DNA from: Crocinitomicaceae bacterium
GTDB lineage: Bacteria > Bacteroidota > Bacteroidia > Flavobacteriales_D > Crocinitomicaceae
NCBI GenBank assembly: GCA_016719925.1
Contig: JADJYC010000005.1
Span: forward strand, 1 to 64,000
Reading direction: 5' to 3'
Length of the DNA stretch: 64,000 nt
Made by a program: the position numbers and the translations under genes
The notes under the pieces: model-generated
What the model was told of the DNA's origin: nothing
Database searches by the model: none
The model's input: only the letters and a program-made list of their open reading frames with translations
In this document: positions 49,977-61,043 of the stretch, piece after piece
Layout: every line of letters starts with the position of its first letter
How positions within the stretch are numbered: position 1 is the first letter of the stretch

Positions 49977-51214
49977 CATTTGTAACAGAGAAAATATTAG
50001 CTGATCTTGAAAATAAACTGAAGGCAAAAGACTTCCGGTTAAATTCTCTGCTTGAAATAACCAAAACTATTAACCTGAATAAATCAGTGGATGAAATCAT
50101 CCGTCTGTATCATTTCATTCTTCAGGAGCAGCTTGGATTAAGAAAATTCATTTTGTTCACCAATCAAAAAGGCTGGCAGATTCTTGTTAAAAGCGGCATC
50201 AAAGGTCCGGTGAAAGACATGCATGTTGAAAGAGATATTTTACGATTCAGAGAAATAACGGTGATTGAATCTTCCTATAAAAAATCACTCAACAATTTTG
50301 ATGTCGTCATTCCGGTATTACACAAAGACAATGCGCTGGCATACCTGATTGTAGGCGGACTGAAAGAACTTCAGACAAATCCGCAGACAGCATTTGCCAA
50401 TCTGAATTTTATTCAGACTTTGACAAATATTATTGTTGTCGCTATTGAAAATAAACGTCTTGCCAATGAGAGTGTCAAACAAGAACTGGTAAAACGGGAA
50501 CTTGAACAGGCATCTGAAATGCAGCGTCTGCTTTACCCTTCCAATCTTCCGTCCAATCATAAAATTGATATCTCAGCAAAATATTTATCTCACAGTAAAG
50601 TGAGCGGAGATTATTATGATTACATCCAGCTGAATGAAGATGAATTTATAATTTGTATTGCGGATGTCAGCGGAAAAGGAATTTCTGCAGCCATGCTCAT
50701 GGCAAATTTTCAGGCTACGGTAAGAACAATTTATAATTACCGCAGACTGGATTTAAAAGATCTGATCATTGAATTAAACAAACAGGTTTTTCAGGCGGCA
50801 CAGGGAGAAAAATTCATCACGTTTTTTATTGCAGAATATAATTCATCAACGCGCAAACTAAAATACATCAATGCCGGTCACAACTGGCCAATTCTGATCC
50901 GGGGTAAATCATCTTCTTTTCTCAACAAAGGATGTATTGGTTTGGGTATGCTGGAAGAAATTCCGCACATTGAAAGTGGAGAAACAGAAATACAAAACAA
51001 CACCACATTGATTCTTTATACAGATGGAGTTGTAGAACTTGAGAATAATACAGATGAACAATTTGAAACAGAAAGACTGACCAAAATTGTTCAGAGTTTC
51101 TATCCGCTTTCAATGGAAGATCTCAATGAAATTATCTTTTCAAAATTAGATGACTGGCGCGGAAGCAGAAGATATGTGGATGATACGGCTATTCTTAGCT
51201 GCCGGATATTTTAA
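49973..51214 (+). CDS. GAF-PP2C (SpoIIE) serine phosphatase
   Basis: 413 residues, no signal or membrane segment. GAF-like sensor part (~20-170; LLEITKTINLNKSVDEIIRL, NFDVVIPVLHKDNALAYLIV), a helical linker (ELEQASEMQRLLYPSNLP) and a PP2C domain with the metal-binding Asp motifs SGDYYDYIQLNEDEFIICIAD, GKGISAAMLMANF, INAGHNWPIL and LYTDGVVEL. SpoIIE phosphatases dephosphorylate STAS proteins in partner-switching; the STAS gene at 38061 is the only candidate target here. Overlaps lpxD, a conserved-looking but functionally unexplained pairing. Confidence 0.9.
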   Translation: MTFVTEKILADLENKLKAKDFRLNSLLEITKTINLNKSVDEIIRLYHFILQEQLGLRKFILFTNQKGWQILVKSGIKGPVKDMHVERDILRFREITVIESSYKKSLNNFDVVIPVLHKDNALAYLIVGGLKELQTNPQTAFANLNFIQTLTNIIVVAIENKRLANESVKQELVKRELEQASEMQRLLYPSNLPSNHKIDISAKYLSHSKVSGDYYDYIQLNEDEFIICIADVSGKGISAAMLMANFQATVRTIYNYRRLDLKDLIIELNKQVFQAAQGEKFITFFIAEYNSSTRKLKYINAGHNWPILIRGKSSSFLNKGCIGLGMLEEIPHIESGETEIQNNTTLILYTDGVVELENNTDEQFETERLTKIVQSFYPLSMEDLNEIIFSKLDDWRGSRRYVDDTAILSCRIF

Positions 51215-51260
51215 GATCATCCTGATTAATCCATTACTGAATATTCCGTTTTTTTTTTTT

Positions 51261-51605
51261 ACACAGAGAAACGGAGTAAGCTGAGATTTAACAGAGAAAA
51301 TTTCTCTGTTTTAACTTTGTTTTCTTCGCTTCTCCGTGTTAATTCTATTAATGACTTCACTTTCAATTTTACACAGAGAAACGGAGTAAGCTGAGATTTA
51401 GCAGAGAAATTTTCTCTGTTTTAACTTTGTTTTCTTCGCTTCTCCGTGTTAATTCTATTAATGACTTCACTTTCAATTTTACACAGAGAAACGGAGTAAG
51501 CTGAGATTTAGCAGAGAAATTTTCTCTGTTTTAACTTTGTTTTCTTTGCTTCTCCGTGTTAATTCTATTAATGACTTCACTTTCAATTTTACACAGAGAA
51601 ACGGA
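51261..51605. repeat. 110-bp palindromic tandem repeat, three full copies plus 15 bases
   Basis: Identical starts ACACAGAGAAACGGAGTAAG at 51261, 51371 and 51481 and a partial at 51591: an exact 110-base period. Within each unit an imperfect palindrome centres on ACAGAGAAA / TTTCTCTGT and ends TTCTCCGTGTTAA, complementing the start. Copies differ at only a few positions. This block, with AT-rich flanks, fills the 51215-51727 gap; nothing else was seen there. Confidence 0.92.
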
Positions 51606-51727
51606 ATATTTCAAATTTGTCTACTAATAATTCTGTATTTTCTTTTTGAATCAATAATGAAAATGTCGATAAGAACATTAATTTTAACTTATTATTAATA
51701 ATGACTATCAATTGTTATATCTAAACT

Positions 51728-53047
51728 ATGAGAAAATTACTTCTGAATTTGTACGTTATTTCAGCATTCAATTTACAAATTTTTTCCCAAACTCAAGTTG
51801 GCAACAATGTAGGGAATTACATTACTGAACCATCAATGGTCATAACAAATTCCGAATTGATTTATTTAAGTTTTTGTCAGGCTTTGCCAACAGATCAGAT
51901 GCATATTCAAGAAAAGGTAGGAGATGCTTGGATAGACCTCCCGGGAGCACCAACAGCTATTTTTGCTAATGTTGACCAAACTGAGTTGCATTATAGTGAG
52001 ACAAACCAAACACTTCATTGCGTTTTTGAAAAATCAGGTATACCTGAAGCAGGAATATACGTTATTAGCTATGACGGTTTGTGGTCAGACACTTTGAGCT
52101 TCTTGAGTCCAAATGCATCAATTAAGTTTAAATCTGTGCTGGATACAGCAAATAATATTGTATATGTACTTGCGAATGCTCCTGGCTTTTCGTTTTTAAA
52201 ATTCGACTTGGATAACGAAACCGTCACTTCAATTCCTCCACCTCCAACATCAAGTTCTAGTTTCAATAATTTAGATTTTGTACACAATGGATTGGATGGC
52301 TTTCTTTACGCATCTCTTTTTTACTCAGGAGCGGGAGTTATAGTAAGATTCAACGGGACTAATTGGAATTTTGTTACTTCAGGTTTTTGCTATTCTGACC
52401 AATTAATTAGAAGTAATTTGGAGATAATACCCAGCAGTAACTATATTGCTTTAACTTATGTTTATGATGACCTTGCCGGATTTAAACTCGGCATGACAAG
52501 TTATAATTGTGCGGGAATTGGTTCTAACGTCTTGTTGCCACTAATGAATGTACCAGATTATGGAATTGATTTGAGAGGAACTTCAATCAGTCCGATTGAT
52601 GAACATATTGTCTTCGGATATTCATTAGGAGCAGAAAATTATTTAGGTTACTATTATAATGGAGAGAAAATTGAAATTTCGCATACAATTCCAATGGACT
52701 ATGTCACAAATTTAATGCACTCATCGTCGGGTGAATTATACTGGATAGACAACACTACAACTTGCAAAGTATTTAAATTACCGGCTATTTACGCATCTGC
52801 TGCATCTCTTATTGAAAAGCAGATACAATTTTTTCCTAACCCGGCATCGAACTTCATTTATACTAAAAACTCATCTCAATCAAATTATGTTATCTATGAT
52901 GTTCAAGGGAAACTTGTATTAATTGGTTCTGATTTCTGTTTGAACAATCCAATTTCAGTTGCAGAACTTAAAGACGGAAATTATTTCATTTCAATTTTAC
53001 ATGGAAATGGCACAATTTCAACTGAACAACTGATAATTAAACATTGA
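51728..53047 (+). CDS. T9SS cargo protein of unknown function, Por-type sorting domain
   Basis: 439 residues. Signal peptide ends FSQ. The middle looks like a beta-propeller (repeats around DQMHIQEKVGDAWIDLPG, TELHYSETNQTLHCVFEKSG, FDLDNETVTSIPPP). C-terminal type A sorting domain from FFPNPASNFIYTKNSSQ through YVIYDVQGKLVLIGSD to EQLIIKH. No known enzymatic domain. It is more AT-rich than neighbouring genes (e.g. 16 of 60 bases G+C in 52861-52920, counted by hand) and stands alone between two blocks of the same 110-bp repeat, consistent with insertion as a cassette. Confidence 0.82.
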   Translation: MRKLLLNLYVISAFNLQIFSQTQVGNNVGNYITEPSMVITNSELIYLSFCQALPTDQMHIQEKVGDAWIDLPGAPTAIFANVDQTELHYSETNQTLHCVFEKSGIPEAGIYVISYDGLWSDTLSFLSPNASIKFKSVLDTANNIVYVLANAPGFSFLKFDLDNETVTSIPPPPTSSSSFNNLDFVHNGLDGFLYASLFYSGAGVIVRFNGTNWNFVTSGFCYSDQLIRSNLEIIPSSNYIALTYVYDDLAGFKLGMTSYNCAGIGSNVLLPLMNVPDYGIDLRGTSISPIDEHIVFGYSLGAENYLGYYYNGEKIEISHTIPMDYVTNLMHSSSGELYWIDNTTTCKVFKLPAIYASAASLIEKQIQFFPNPASNFIYTKNSSQSNYVIYDVQGKLVLIGSDFCLNNPISVAELKDGNYFISILHGNGTISTEQLIIKH

Positions 53048-53106
53048 AAAAATCAAATCTCCATATTTTTTGAATTACGGATTATTTGAAAAATGTCATC
53101 AATTTT

Positions 53107-53325
53107 ACACAGAGAAACGGAGTAAGCTGAGATTTAGCAGAGAAATTTTCTCTGTTTTAACTTTGTTTTTTTTGCTTCTCCGTGTTAATTCTATTAATGA
53201 CTTCACTTTCAATTTTACACAGAGAAACGGAGCAAGCTGAGATTTATCAGAGAAATTTTTCTCTGTTTTAACTTTGTTTTCTTTGCTTCTCTGCTTGTCC
53301 TTAGCTTGCCGAAGGGTGTTAAATA
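53107..53325. repeat. 110-bp palindromic tandem repeat, two copies, second interrupted by a short dispersed word
   Basis: Units start at 53107 and 53217 (period 110), the same family as 51261-51605. The second copy diverges at its end: after CTTTGCTTCTCT comes TTGTCCTTAGCTTGCCGAAG (~53299-53318) before TGTTAA, a near match in reverse to the word at 5134. Confidence 0.9.
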
Positions 53326-53331
53326 TTAGAT

Positions 53332-56300
53332 CTACTTCTTCCCTCTTATCAAGGTCACATTTCCCTGGCCTTCAAATTCAGTTCCGTTAAAACCGGTTCC
53401 TTTGTAAACATAGAAATAGACACCATCAGCGCACGGATCACCGTTTTTGTCAGTACCATCCCAGACAGAATGAATATCATTGAATTCTCTAATTGTATTT
53501 CCCCAGCGGTTTACAATGACACATTCTAAAATTTCTATTCCCTGAGATAAAAACTCAAACGTAAATACGTCATTACTTCCATCTCCGTCAGGAGTAAAAA
53601 TATTTGGCGGAATTAATTCAACGGGATCATACACTATAATATCCTGACATAAAGTATCTGCACAACCGTTTTTGTTTATTGCCGCAAGACAAATTGTATA
53701 TGTGCCAGCCATATAAGTTGTGTCATACGTTTGCCCTAAGTCATGTGAAAGTACCCAATCACCTTCATCGTAATTAAAATTCCAGAAGAATGTTGTATCC
53801 GCATTGGGATCATTTGGATTTGCAAAATACTGCGACTGATTTTCAAAATGAACTTCAAGCGGCGCATCACCTTCATACGGAACAGTAAAACCTAAAGAGC
53901 TCATTTCAAAATCAGCAACCGGATTTAATGAATCCAGAACAATTGTCTGCACCAGCGTACAACCATTATCATCAGTTACTTCAATTTGATACGTTGCCGG
54001 ATTAAGTCCTCCCCAGGTTGAATTATCAGAAGTATCCCCGTTATCCAGATTGGTCCACAAATAGGTATAATCAGGAGTGCCGCCCGCTGCTGCTGCATAC
54101 ACAACTCCGTTTCCGGACTGATATCCAAACATTCTGCAATAAGCAGGTTCAGAACCAAATTGAACAAGAACTAATTCTGTTGGTTGTGTAATTGTAAAGT
54201 CAATGGTGTTTGAACATCCGTTATCATCATTTATAATTAGTGCATAAGTTCCTGCAGGCATATTGAACGAACTGTCTGCCCAAACTCCGCCAACACCTCC
54301 GGGATTTGGTGCCCAGATAAAACTGATGTTGTTATAATTTCCCTGCCAGTTGTAAACGGTATCTACAGTTGCTTGCCCGGTTCCGCCATAACAAAGCGGC
54401 GGATATAAAGTCATTCCGGCATCAAGTGCAGGAGGATCAGGAATAAAAACAGAATCTGCAAGCGTACAACCAGGTCCTAAAAAGATTTCATAATAATACC
54501 ATCCTGCTGTCAGATTATTTGCTGTATTACTTCCGCCGGGATTTAACGTATTGCCGTTTAAATCTTCTATCAGAAATGTTTCACCGCCAATTTGATTTCC
54601 TAAATTCAGTGTAAGTGATGCATCAGAAAATTGATGACAGGTTGGATCATTGTAAATTATATTTAGTGTTTGTCCATACACGGTGACACTTTGCGCTGAT
54701 GAATCTTCAAAACCGCAAACGGGATCAGTTGTAACCAAAGAAATAACATACGTACCGGTACCGGCATAGGTGTGATTTGCAACAGAGCCTGTATAAGTTG
54801 AACCGTCTCCCATATACCATTGGTAGCTCAATCCTGCTGAACCGGTATTGACTACCTGAACATCAAGCTGACCACAAGTATCAATGATATCAAAATCAGA
54901 AACAACATTATCAATGAATAAAACAACTGAAGCGGTATCCGGTAAACTTTCACAAAACGCATCTGTATTGGTGACAAAATAATTGGTATTTACATTCACA
55001 TTATTTGCTAAAAGCGGATTTCCGTTTTGAATAAAATTTCCTGTTGAAGTGTACCATGAAATTGTTCCGGCAGCAACAGCAACCAGAACAGCATCTGTAC
55101 CCGGACATATTGTAGTATCAGTTGCAACTGGGGGTGCAGGAAGTGCATGGTAACTTACTATCAGCGTATCTGATTCATCTGTACATCCGTTTATATCAAC
55201 CACGCTCAAATAATATTGTCCTGAATCAAGAACAAGATACGTATCTGTTCCGGCAACACCATTCCAGTAATATTCAGAAAATCCATGAGGAGCATCTATC
55301 ACAAGCGTATCATACGGACAAATAGTTGTGTCATTTGGCATTGACCATCCTTCAAGGGGAAGACTGATATCTACAAATACGCTGTCTGTTTTTGTGATAC
55401 CGCAGAAACTGGTTTCACAATAATACCAGGCTTCCTGATCTACATACTGACTGAACGCTGAACCAGATAAAGGTGCTAACCAATTTATCACTGTGTTTGC
55501 AGGACCAAGCACAGAAATCATTGCGCTGTCCTGCACACAAATTACAGGATCCCACAAATAAAGAGAAGGAGAACTGTACGCAACAGTAGCTTCAAATTCT
55601 GAATTTACCACACAGCCATCTGCGGTAGTTACGTAACAAAAATATTCACCAATATCTGTAGCATATTGTGTGAAATTAGTTCCAAGCGAATCACCGGTTG
55701 GACCAATCCACTGCCACGCAATTCCACCCATCACTGTTAGTAAAACCGAATCACCCGAACAGACGACTCCGTCAATTGGATCAACCGTTACCTGCGGAAC
55801 AGGAATTGGAGGCAAACCATACGAATCAGAATTGGAACAGGTCACTCCGCTTTGAGTTGTGTCAACAGATGCGGTAATATTGACTCCCATCAGTGCGGTG
55901 AAAATTGCAGCTACTGAATCACCGTAATTAGCTATAATATTTGTGCCCGACCAACTGATAGTTTGTGCCGTGGTTGTTGCAATAACAATTACCGTATCAC
56001 CCGGACAGGCACTTGGCGGTCCGTCTATAACTATTGGCGGAGTTGGAAGCGTATCTACATAAAAACTATCAACCAGAAAATAACTTACTGTGTCTCCGCA
56101 TTCATTCACCAGTTCAGTTTCTATAGTGTGCCATCCAACTGAATTTACACAAACTGTTTGATTGGTAGGTCCCATCACCTGAACTGAATCATCCGGATTA
56201 TGTTCAAGCGTATCTACATAAACACCATCGATGTACCAAACTGAATATAAATTTGGCATGGTTGCCCACTGATTGGTATACGCACTGTCAATAAGATAAA

Positions 56301-58434
56301 CACTTACACAAAACGGAAAATCACAGGTGAGTGTTGAGTCTGTATTGGTAATATTATCATCATCAAATAAAATATGCGGATCAAGGGTATCATGCAGCGC
56401 AAAATTATTGATGACGATATCAATTGTGTTTACTGCAGACTGACAACCAAATTCATTGACGGCAACAACTCCATAAGTGCCTGAAGTGGAAACAGAAATT
56501 GTTGAATCATTGATTCCAATCAAACCTACCCAAACAACAGAATCAGTTGTCGAACCGTCTGGTATTGCCCATACAAGAACTGAATCTGCATCACAGGTAT
56601 CAATATCAATAGTGATTGCTTCATTATCATTATAATTCCAGCTGTCAGATATTAATGGCGGATCAGGATTTGGAAGAATTTCTATATAGATAGAATCCAG
56701 CCAGGTATAACATTGATCCTGTGTTGTGGTGGTTGCTGTATACCAGCCTTCAACAGTAAAATTTGTATATACACCACCTGCTCCGTTGCTCCACTGAACA
56801 TTGTATAGCGGATGAACAGAACCAATCATAAAATCATTCAGCATAGCTCCAACCGGTGAGCAACCATCGAGTGTATCCAGACAATCAGCAAAAGGAATTT
56901 CATCTCCAATGCATGGTTCGTAAGTATTCAAATCACAACCCAGTCCGGGATTTTTTTCAAAATAATCAAACGGATCGCGGTTAGGATCAAAGGGACTTGT
57001 CCAGAAAATATCTGTCTGTCCCACATTAACCATCTGCGCAAAATTTCCATAATTATTATCACTGCAATTGGTGACAGTAAAATTAACCTGCTGGCCTGAC
57101 TGAAAAGTAAAAGTACTGCCGGCAGGAACATAAATTGCTCCTTCAGTAAATCCTGCAAGCACAGGTTTGTCAGTTGTTTTAATTGTAATTGCCTCACAAA
57201 AGTCCGGTTCATTTCCTCCTGCCTGTCTGGCCCACTGAAATACACCTGCGCTGTTGTATTTTATAAAATGTACATCTTCAAAACCAACGGATAAAAAAGT
57301 AGATGCGCCGTATTCAGCATTCATTTCAGTGAACGTACATTTAAAATCACCGGTGATGTATGCACTGCCTGATGCATCTAATGTCATTTGCGTGGAATGA
57401 AGTTCATCTGATGAATAATTGGTCGACATCCAACCTAAATCTCCTGACTCATTAAAGCGTCCTGTAAAAATATTATACTGATCACCGGCAGGAAAACTCA
57501 TACCCCATTTATATCCTCTACCAATAATGTATTTTGATAATCACCTGTCACATAAACATTGTTTGAACCCCATTCAATATCAGCAATCAGTACCTGCCCA
57601 CCCCACATTTTATCAAACCACAACTCATTTCCTGCGGCATCAAATGCAACCACAAAACCTGCGTTCAGTAAAGTTGTATTATGTACATTCTGAAAAGTAA
57701 TTGTTTCAGAAAATTGTCCGGCAACATAAATATCTCCGCTTGCATCTGTTGTCACGGCAAGACCTCTGTCATCCTGATTGGCATTGCCATCTCTGGTCCA
57801 CAAAAAATTTCCGCTGTTATTTAATTTAGTGATAAAGACATCATACGTTGCCGCACCGGAAGTGCTATTATTCATACTCGTTAAAACATCCGGACCAAAT
57901 GTTGCAGTTCCTTTATATTCACCTGTAACAATTACATTTCCGTTATCATCTACGGCAATGCCATGACCGATGTCTCCGTTAACTCCTCCAAAAGTTGTTA
58001 CCCAAACAAAATTTCCGCTGCCGTCAATTTTTGCCGCATAGGCTTCCCAACCTCCACCTGTTACATTGATTGAACCAAACGTTGCACTTCCCTGAAAATA
58101 TCCGGTGATGTATGTATTGCCATTGTTGTCTGACGCAATAGCATTGGCACGGTCAACTCCTGCTCCGCCGGCTTTTACTGACCACAACGGGTCACCTGCA
58201 TCATTGGTTTTAATGACAAAAATATCTGTGTTGCCTGAAGAATTTAATGTTCCGATTCCGGTGTTAAATGAGCCATTAAAAACCGGTCATCACCAGATTT
58301 CCGTTGCTGTCAAAAACGGCATCTTTTGTTTCTTCACTTACCGGACCTCCTGTATAACGCAGCCAGTTTCCCTGCGCATTAACTGCTGAAGAAAAAACTA
58401 AAAACAAAAAAGAGAAGAAAGTATTCTTCAGCAT
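53332..58434 (-). CDS. Giant T9SS cargo with SBBP-type repeats and CHU_C C-terminus, two frame breaks
   Basis: About 1700 residues when rejoined. Start ATG 58434 with signal peptide ending SSAVNAQ. Residues ~20-450 carry SBBP-like repeats (GNTYITGYFQGSATF, GDIYVAGQFSETITF). A long series of Ig-like repeats follows, then a PKD-type domain (FFWNFNYDEGDW) and the CHU_C domain: IFTPDGDGSNDVFTFEF, VNRWGNTIREF, WDGTDKNGDPCADGVYFYVY, end GNVTLIRGKK. Breaks: one extra A/T in 58278-58282 (restores GFNGSFNTG) and one missing base near 57500-57506. Unlike the other CHU_C genes, no PorP/SprF gene is next to it. Confidence 0.87.
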
Positions 58435-58531
58435 GTGAGTTGATTAGGTGGTATGAAGATAACGAAACAGCCACCTCAAAGGTTGAGTATCTGTCAGAAA
58501 TTATGTTCCAAAAAATAAAACTGTCGGATTT

Positions 58532-59199
58532 TTAACCAAAAACGTAATTGGAATAATAAATCTCAATTTTTCCTTTTGATTTTTCTCCCTTTGGTTTTTC
58601 ATCACCGGCTGATTCCAGATCACCGGTCATGGTTGCAGGTAATTCCTGATTTTTGACATCAAATACAACCGTCACTTTTTTTGGAACTGCATATTTTTCT
58701 GTCCCGTAATCGAGAAATAAATTAAATGTGCCTTCATCACGTGTTACAAATGTCATTTTGCGGATGAGCAGATTACTGTCAATCCAGAACTGACCCAACA
58801 CAACATCTGATTCAATATCGGAAGGAATAATTTTTACCACGTCACAACTCACACCTGAAATTGTTTCTTTATTTAGCAGGAGTGCTGTATAATCTCCCTC
58901 AGTAACTGAATTCAACTGATCATTATATCCTCTTTTAGGAAGAAAAGCAAAACCTTTGATTTCATAATTGACACTGTCAGGCGGATAAAAATAAGCCTTG
59001 CCTGTGCGTTCCTTGATATTGATCCATTCTACATCCAGCAAAATTTTTATGTCACAAACGTATTTGGGAATTTTTTCCAGGCGCGCCATGGATGCTTTCA
59101 TCAGCGAATCTGCAAAGGCAGATTGAGCGACAGAAAAATTATCTGCACAAAAAAATAAAAGAGCAGAACTAAGAAGAAAAACTAGTATTGATTTTTCAT
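58532..59199 (-). CDS. Periplasmic LolA/outer-membrane lipoprotein-sorting-like protein, start frameshifted
   Basis: About 222 residues. The true start is taken as ATG 59199, which overlaps the permease stop (ATGA); one base is missing in the five-T run 59192-59196, so that MKKSILVFLLSSALLFFCADNFSVAQ becomes a regular signal peptide. Without this correction only a longer, unlikely start inside the permease gene is open. The mature part resembles the LolA-like fold of one-sided antiparallel strands (MARLEKIPKYVCDIKILLDV, KAYFYPPDSVNYEIKGFAFL, DVVLGQFWIDSNLLIRKMTF). A function in lipoprotein sorting is only suggested by fold and signal peptide. Last gene of the ABC operon. Confidence 0.68.
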
Positions 59200-60032
59200 G
59201 TGAGAATGTCTTTACGTTTGAAATTGACAAGTCCGATTGTGGTGAAAAGAATGATATACCCGATCTGAACAAAAACTCCGGTATAAATTGCGCTCCATTC
59301 AATTTCTGTTTCAAAAAAGTATTGCCACTTGATAAAATGCGTGGTAAAAATATAAGGTAATACAGGCTGCATTAAATTTACAGCAACAGTACTTATAATG
59401 TTCAAAACAATCAGTATTGCAATTGTTCCTACTATCGGACCAATTGAATTGGATGTAAAACTCGAAATCATAATTGACAGGGAAGCGACAACCATCATGG
59501 ATAAAATTCCCATACCAAACGCGTAAACAAATCTCCAGGAAACATCAGATGCTTCAAAAACATGAATACCTTTTCTGAATACAATCAGATCTCCTTCACC
59601 AAATAAAAGATATCCTAAAATGTAAGAAGAAAGTGCAAGAAATAAAATCAGACCGATGGTATAAATTGTTCCCGCAAGCCACTTGGCCATGTAAATTTTA
59701 ACTCTTCCGTAGGGACGTTGCAAAAGCAGACGCAGTGAACCATTTGCAGCTTCTCCTGAAATAATATCACCAGTTACCAGACAAATCAGAATTGGAACAT
59801 GAATGATAAGAACATTCAGCAACATATAGGTCAGAAAATTGACTGAAATGATTTTTCCTTCCAGTCTGAAAACACTTTCCAGATTTTGAAAAACCAAACC
59901 AATCAGCGTTTCACCTTCAGCAAAAAAAGCAAATTCCAGCGCAAGTACAATAATCAGTATCGCTCCAAAACCTATATAGGTTCTTGGTCTTCTGGTAATT
60001 TTAAATAATTCAGATCTCAGCAATGTTCTCAT
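59196..60032 (-). CDS. ABC-2-type transporter permease
   Basis: 278 residues, six hydrophobic segments (YIGFGAILIIVLALEFAFF, FLTYMLLNVLIIHVPILICL, GTIYTIGLILFLALSSYILG, MGILSMMVVASLSIMI, GPIVGTIAILIVLNIIST, IYTGVFVQIGYIILF). NGSLRLLLQRPYGRVKIYMAKW is the conserved segment before TM3 in ABC-2 permeases of the NatB/bacitracin type. It overlaps the ATPase gene (ATGA). Substrate unknown. Confidence 0.88.
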   Translation of the reverse strand: MRTLLRSELFKITRRPRTYIGFGAILIIVLALEFAFFAEGETLIGLVFQNLESVFRLEGKIISVNFLTYMLLNVLIIHVPILICLVTGDIISGEAANGSLRLLLQRPYGRVKIYMAKWLAGTIYTIGLILFLALSSYILGYLLFGEGDLIVFRKGIHVFEASDVSWRFVYAFGMGILSMMVVASLSIMISSFTSNSIGPIVGTIAILIVLNIISTVAVNLMQPVLPYIFTTHFIKWQYFFETEIEWSAIYTGVFVQIGYIILFTTIGLVNFKRKDILT

Positions 60033-60922
60033 GCAGTCACATGTATAAAATATTCTTCCAGCGTACGCTGCTGTTTCACTTCATAAATCAGAATTCCGGC
60101 ATCAACCAGTTTTTTAGTCATTGCCGGAATGCCGGACTCTTCACATCTCACACGGATATGCGATTCAGTCAATGTAGTTTCATATCCGCTTTCTTTAAGT
60201 ATCTGCAAAGATTTTTCAGGATTATCCACTTTCACATCCACATTCATTTCATCTGCTTCCATCAATTCTTTCACACCACCTTCACGCAGTTTTTTTCCTC
60301 TTGAAATAATAAGCATCCTGTTTGCAATCTGTTCAATTTCTGAAAGTATGTGTGATGAAATAATAACGGTAATATTCATTTCACGGCTGATCTTCAGAAT
60401 CAGATCACGCATATCTGCCTGCCCCTGCGGATCAAGACCGTTGGAAGGTTCATCCAGAATAATCAAATCCGGTTTATGTAAAATTGCCTGAGCAATTCCA
60501 AGCCTTTGTTTCATGCCCTGGGAATATGCTTTCACTTTGGAATGCTGACGGTCATCCAGTTTCACTTCTCTCAAAACTTCCTGAATTCTTTCTTCTCTGT
60601 TTTCAATTTTTGACAAGCGCGCAAACATGGAAAGATTTTGATAAGCAGTTAAGTTGGTATGAAAATCAGGCCGCTCAATCAGAGCTCCAATCTGAGACAA
60701 ATAGTTTCTGGATGATGCTGTAATTTCTTCTCCCTTAAAAATAATTTTTCCGGACGTTGGATAAATCAGTCCGAGAATCATTCTGAGCGTCGTACTTTTT
60801 CCGGCGCCGTTTGGTCCCAGAAATCCATAAATATCTCCCTGATTCACTGAAAAACTCAAATCACTGACTGCCTGAAAATTTTTAAAGGATTTGGACAGAT
60901 TCTGAACTTCAAGCAATTTCAT
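60029..60922 (-). CDS. ABC transporter ATP-binding protein
   Basis: 297 residues from ATG 60922 (MKLLEVQNLSKSF); an upstream ATG at 60955 adds 11 residues with no family match. Walker A GPNGAGKST, Q-loop near IGALIERPDFH, signature YSQGMKQRL (S in the usual place), Walker B LIILDEPSNGLDP, H-loop ISSHILSE. C-terminal ~75 residues form the extra domain typical of the ABC-2 (bacitracin/NatA-like) class. Pairs with the permease downstream. Confidence 0.93.
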   Translation of the reverse strand: MKLLEVQNLSKSFKNFQAVSDLSFSVNQGDIYGFLGPNGAGKSTTLRMILGLIYPTSGKIIFKGEEITASSRNYLSQIGALIERPDFHTNLTAYQNLSMFARLSKIENREERIQEVLREVKLDDRQHSKVKAYSQGMKQRLGIAQAILHKPDLIILDEPSNGLDPQGQADMRDLILKISREMNITVIISSHILSEIEQIANRMLIISRGKKLREGGVKELMEADEMNVDVKVDNPEKSLQILKESGYETTLTESHIRVRCEESGIPAMTKKLVDAGILIYEVKQQRTLEEYFIHVTA

Positions 60923-61028
60923 AAAACTGATTTGGTACTGCAAAGTTAACATCAAAGATGACTAAGTTGTTCATTCTTTGATTGATAAAACAGATGTATT
61001 GGTTGAAATTTATTCAGGCTTAAATCCT

Positions 61029-61036
61029 TATTTTTG
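61029..61036 (+). promoter_or_regulatory. -7 box TATTTTTG before the DUF5686 gene
   Basis: Exact TAnnTTTG match only 7 bases before ATG 61044, so a transcript from it would have almost no leader. TTG at 61003-61005 lies 23 bases upstream, slightly far for -33. Confidence 0.45.
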
Positions 61037-61043
61037 TCTTGAA

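Noticed and set aside
51261..51605. Regularly spaced repeats as a CRISPR array
   Set aside because: The 110-base units are contiguous and nearly identical throughout, with no unique spacers, and no cas genes are present.
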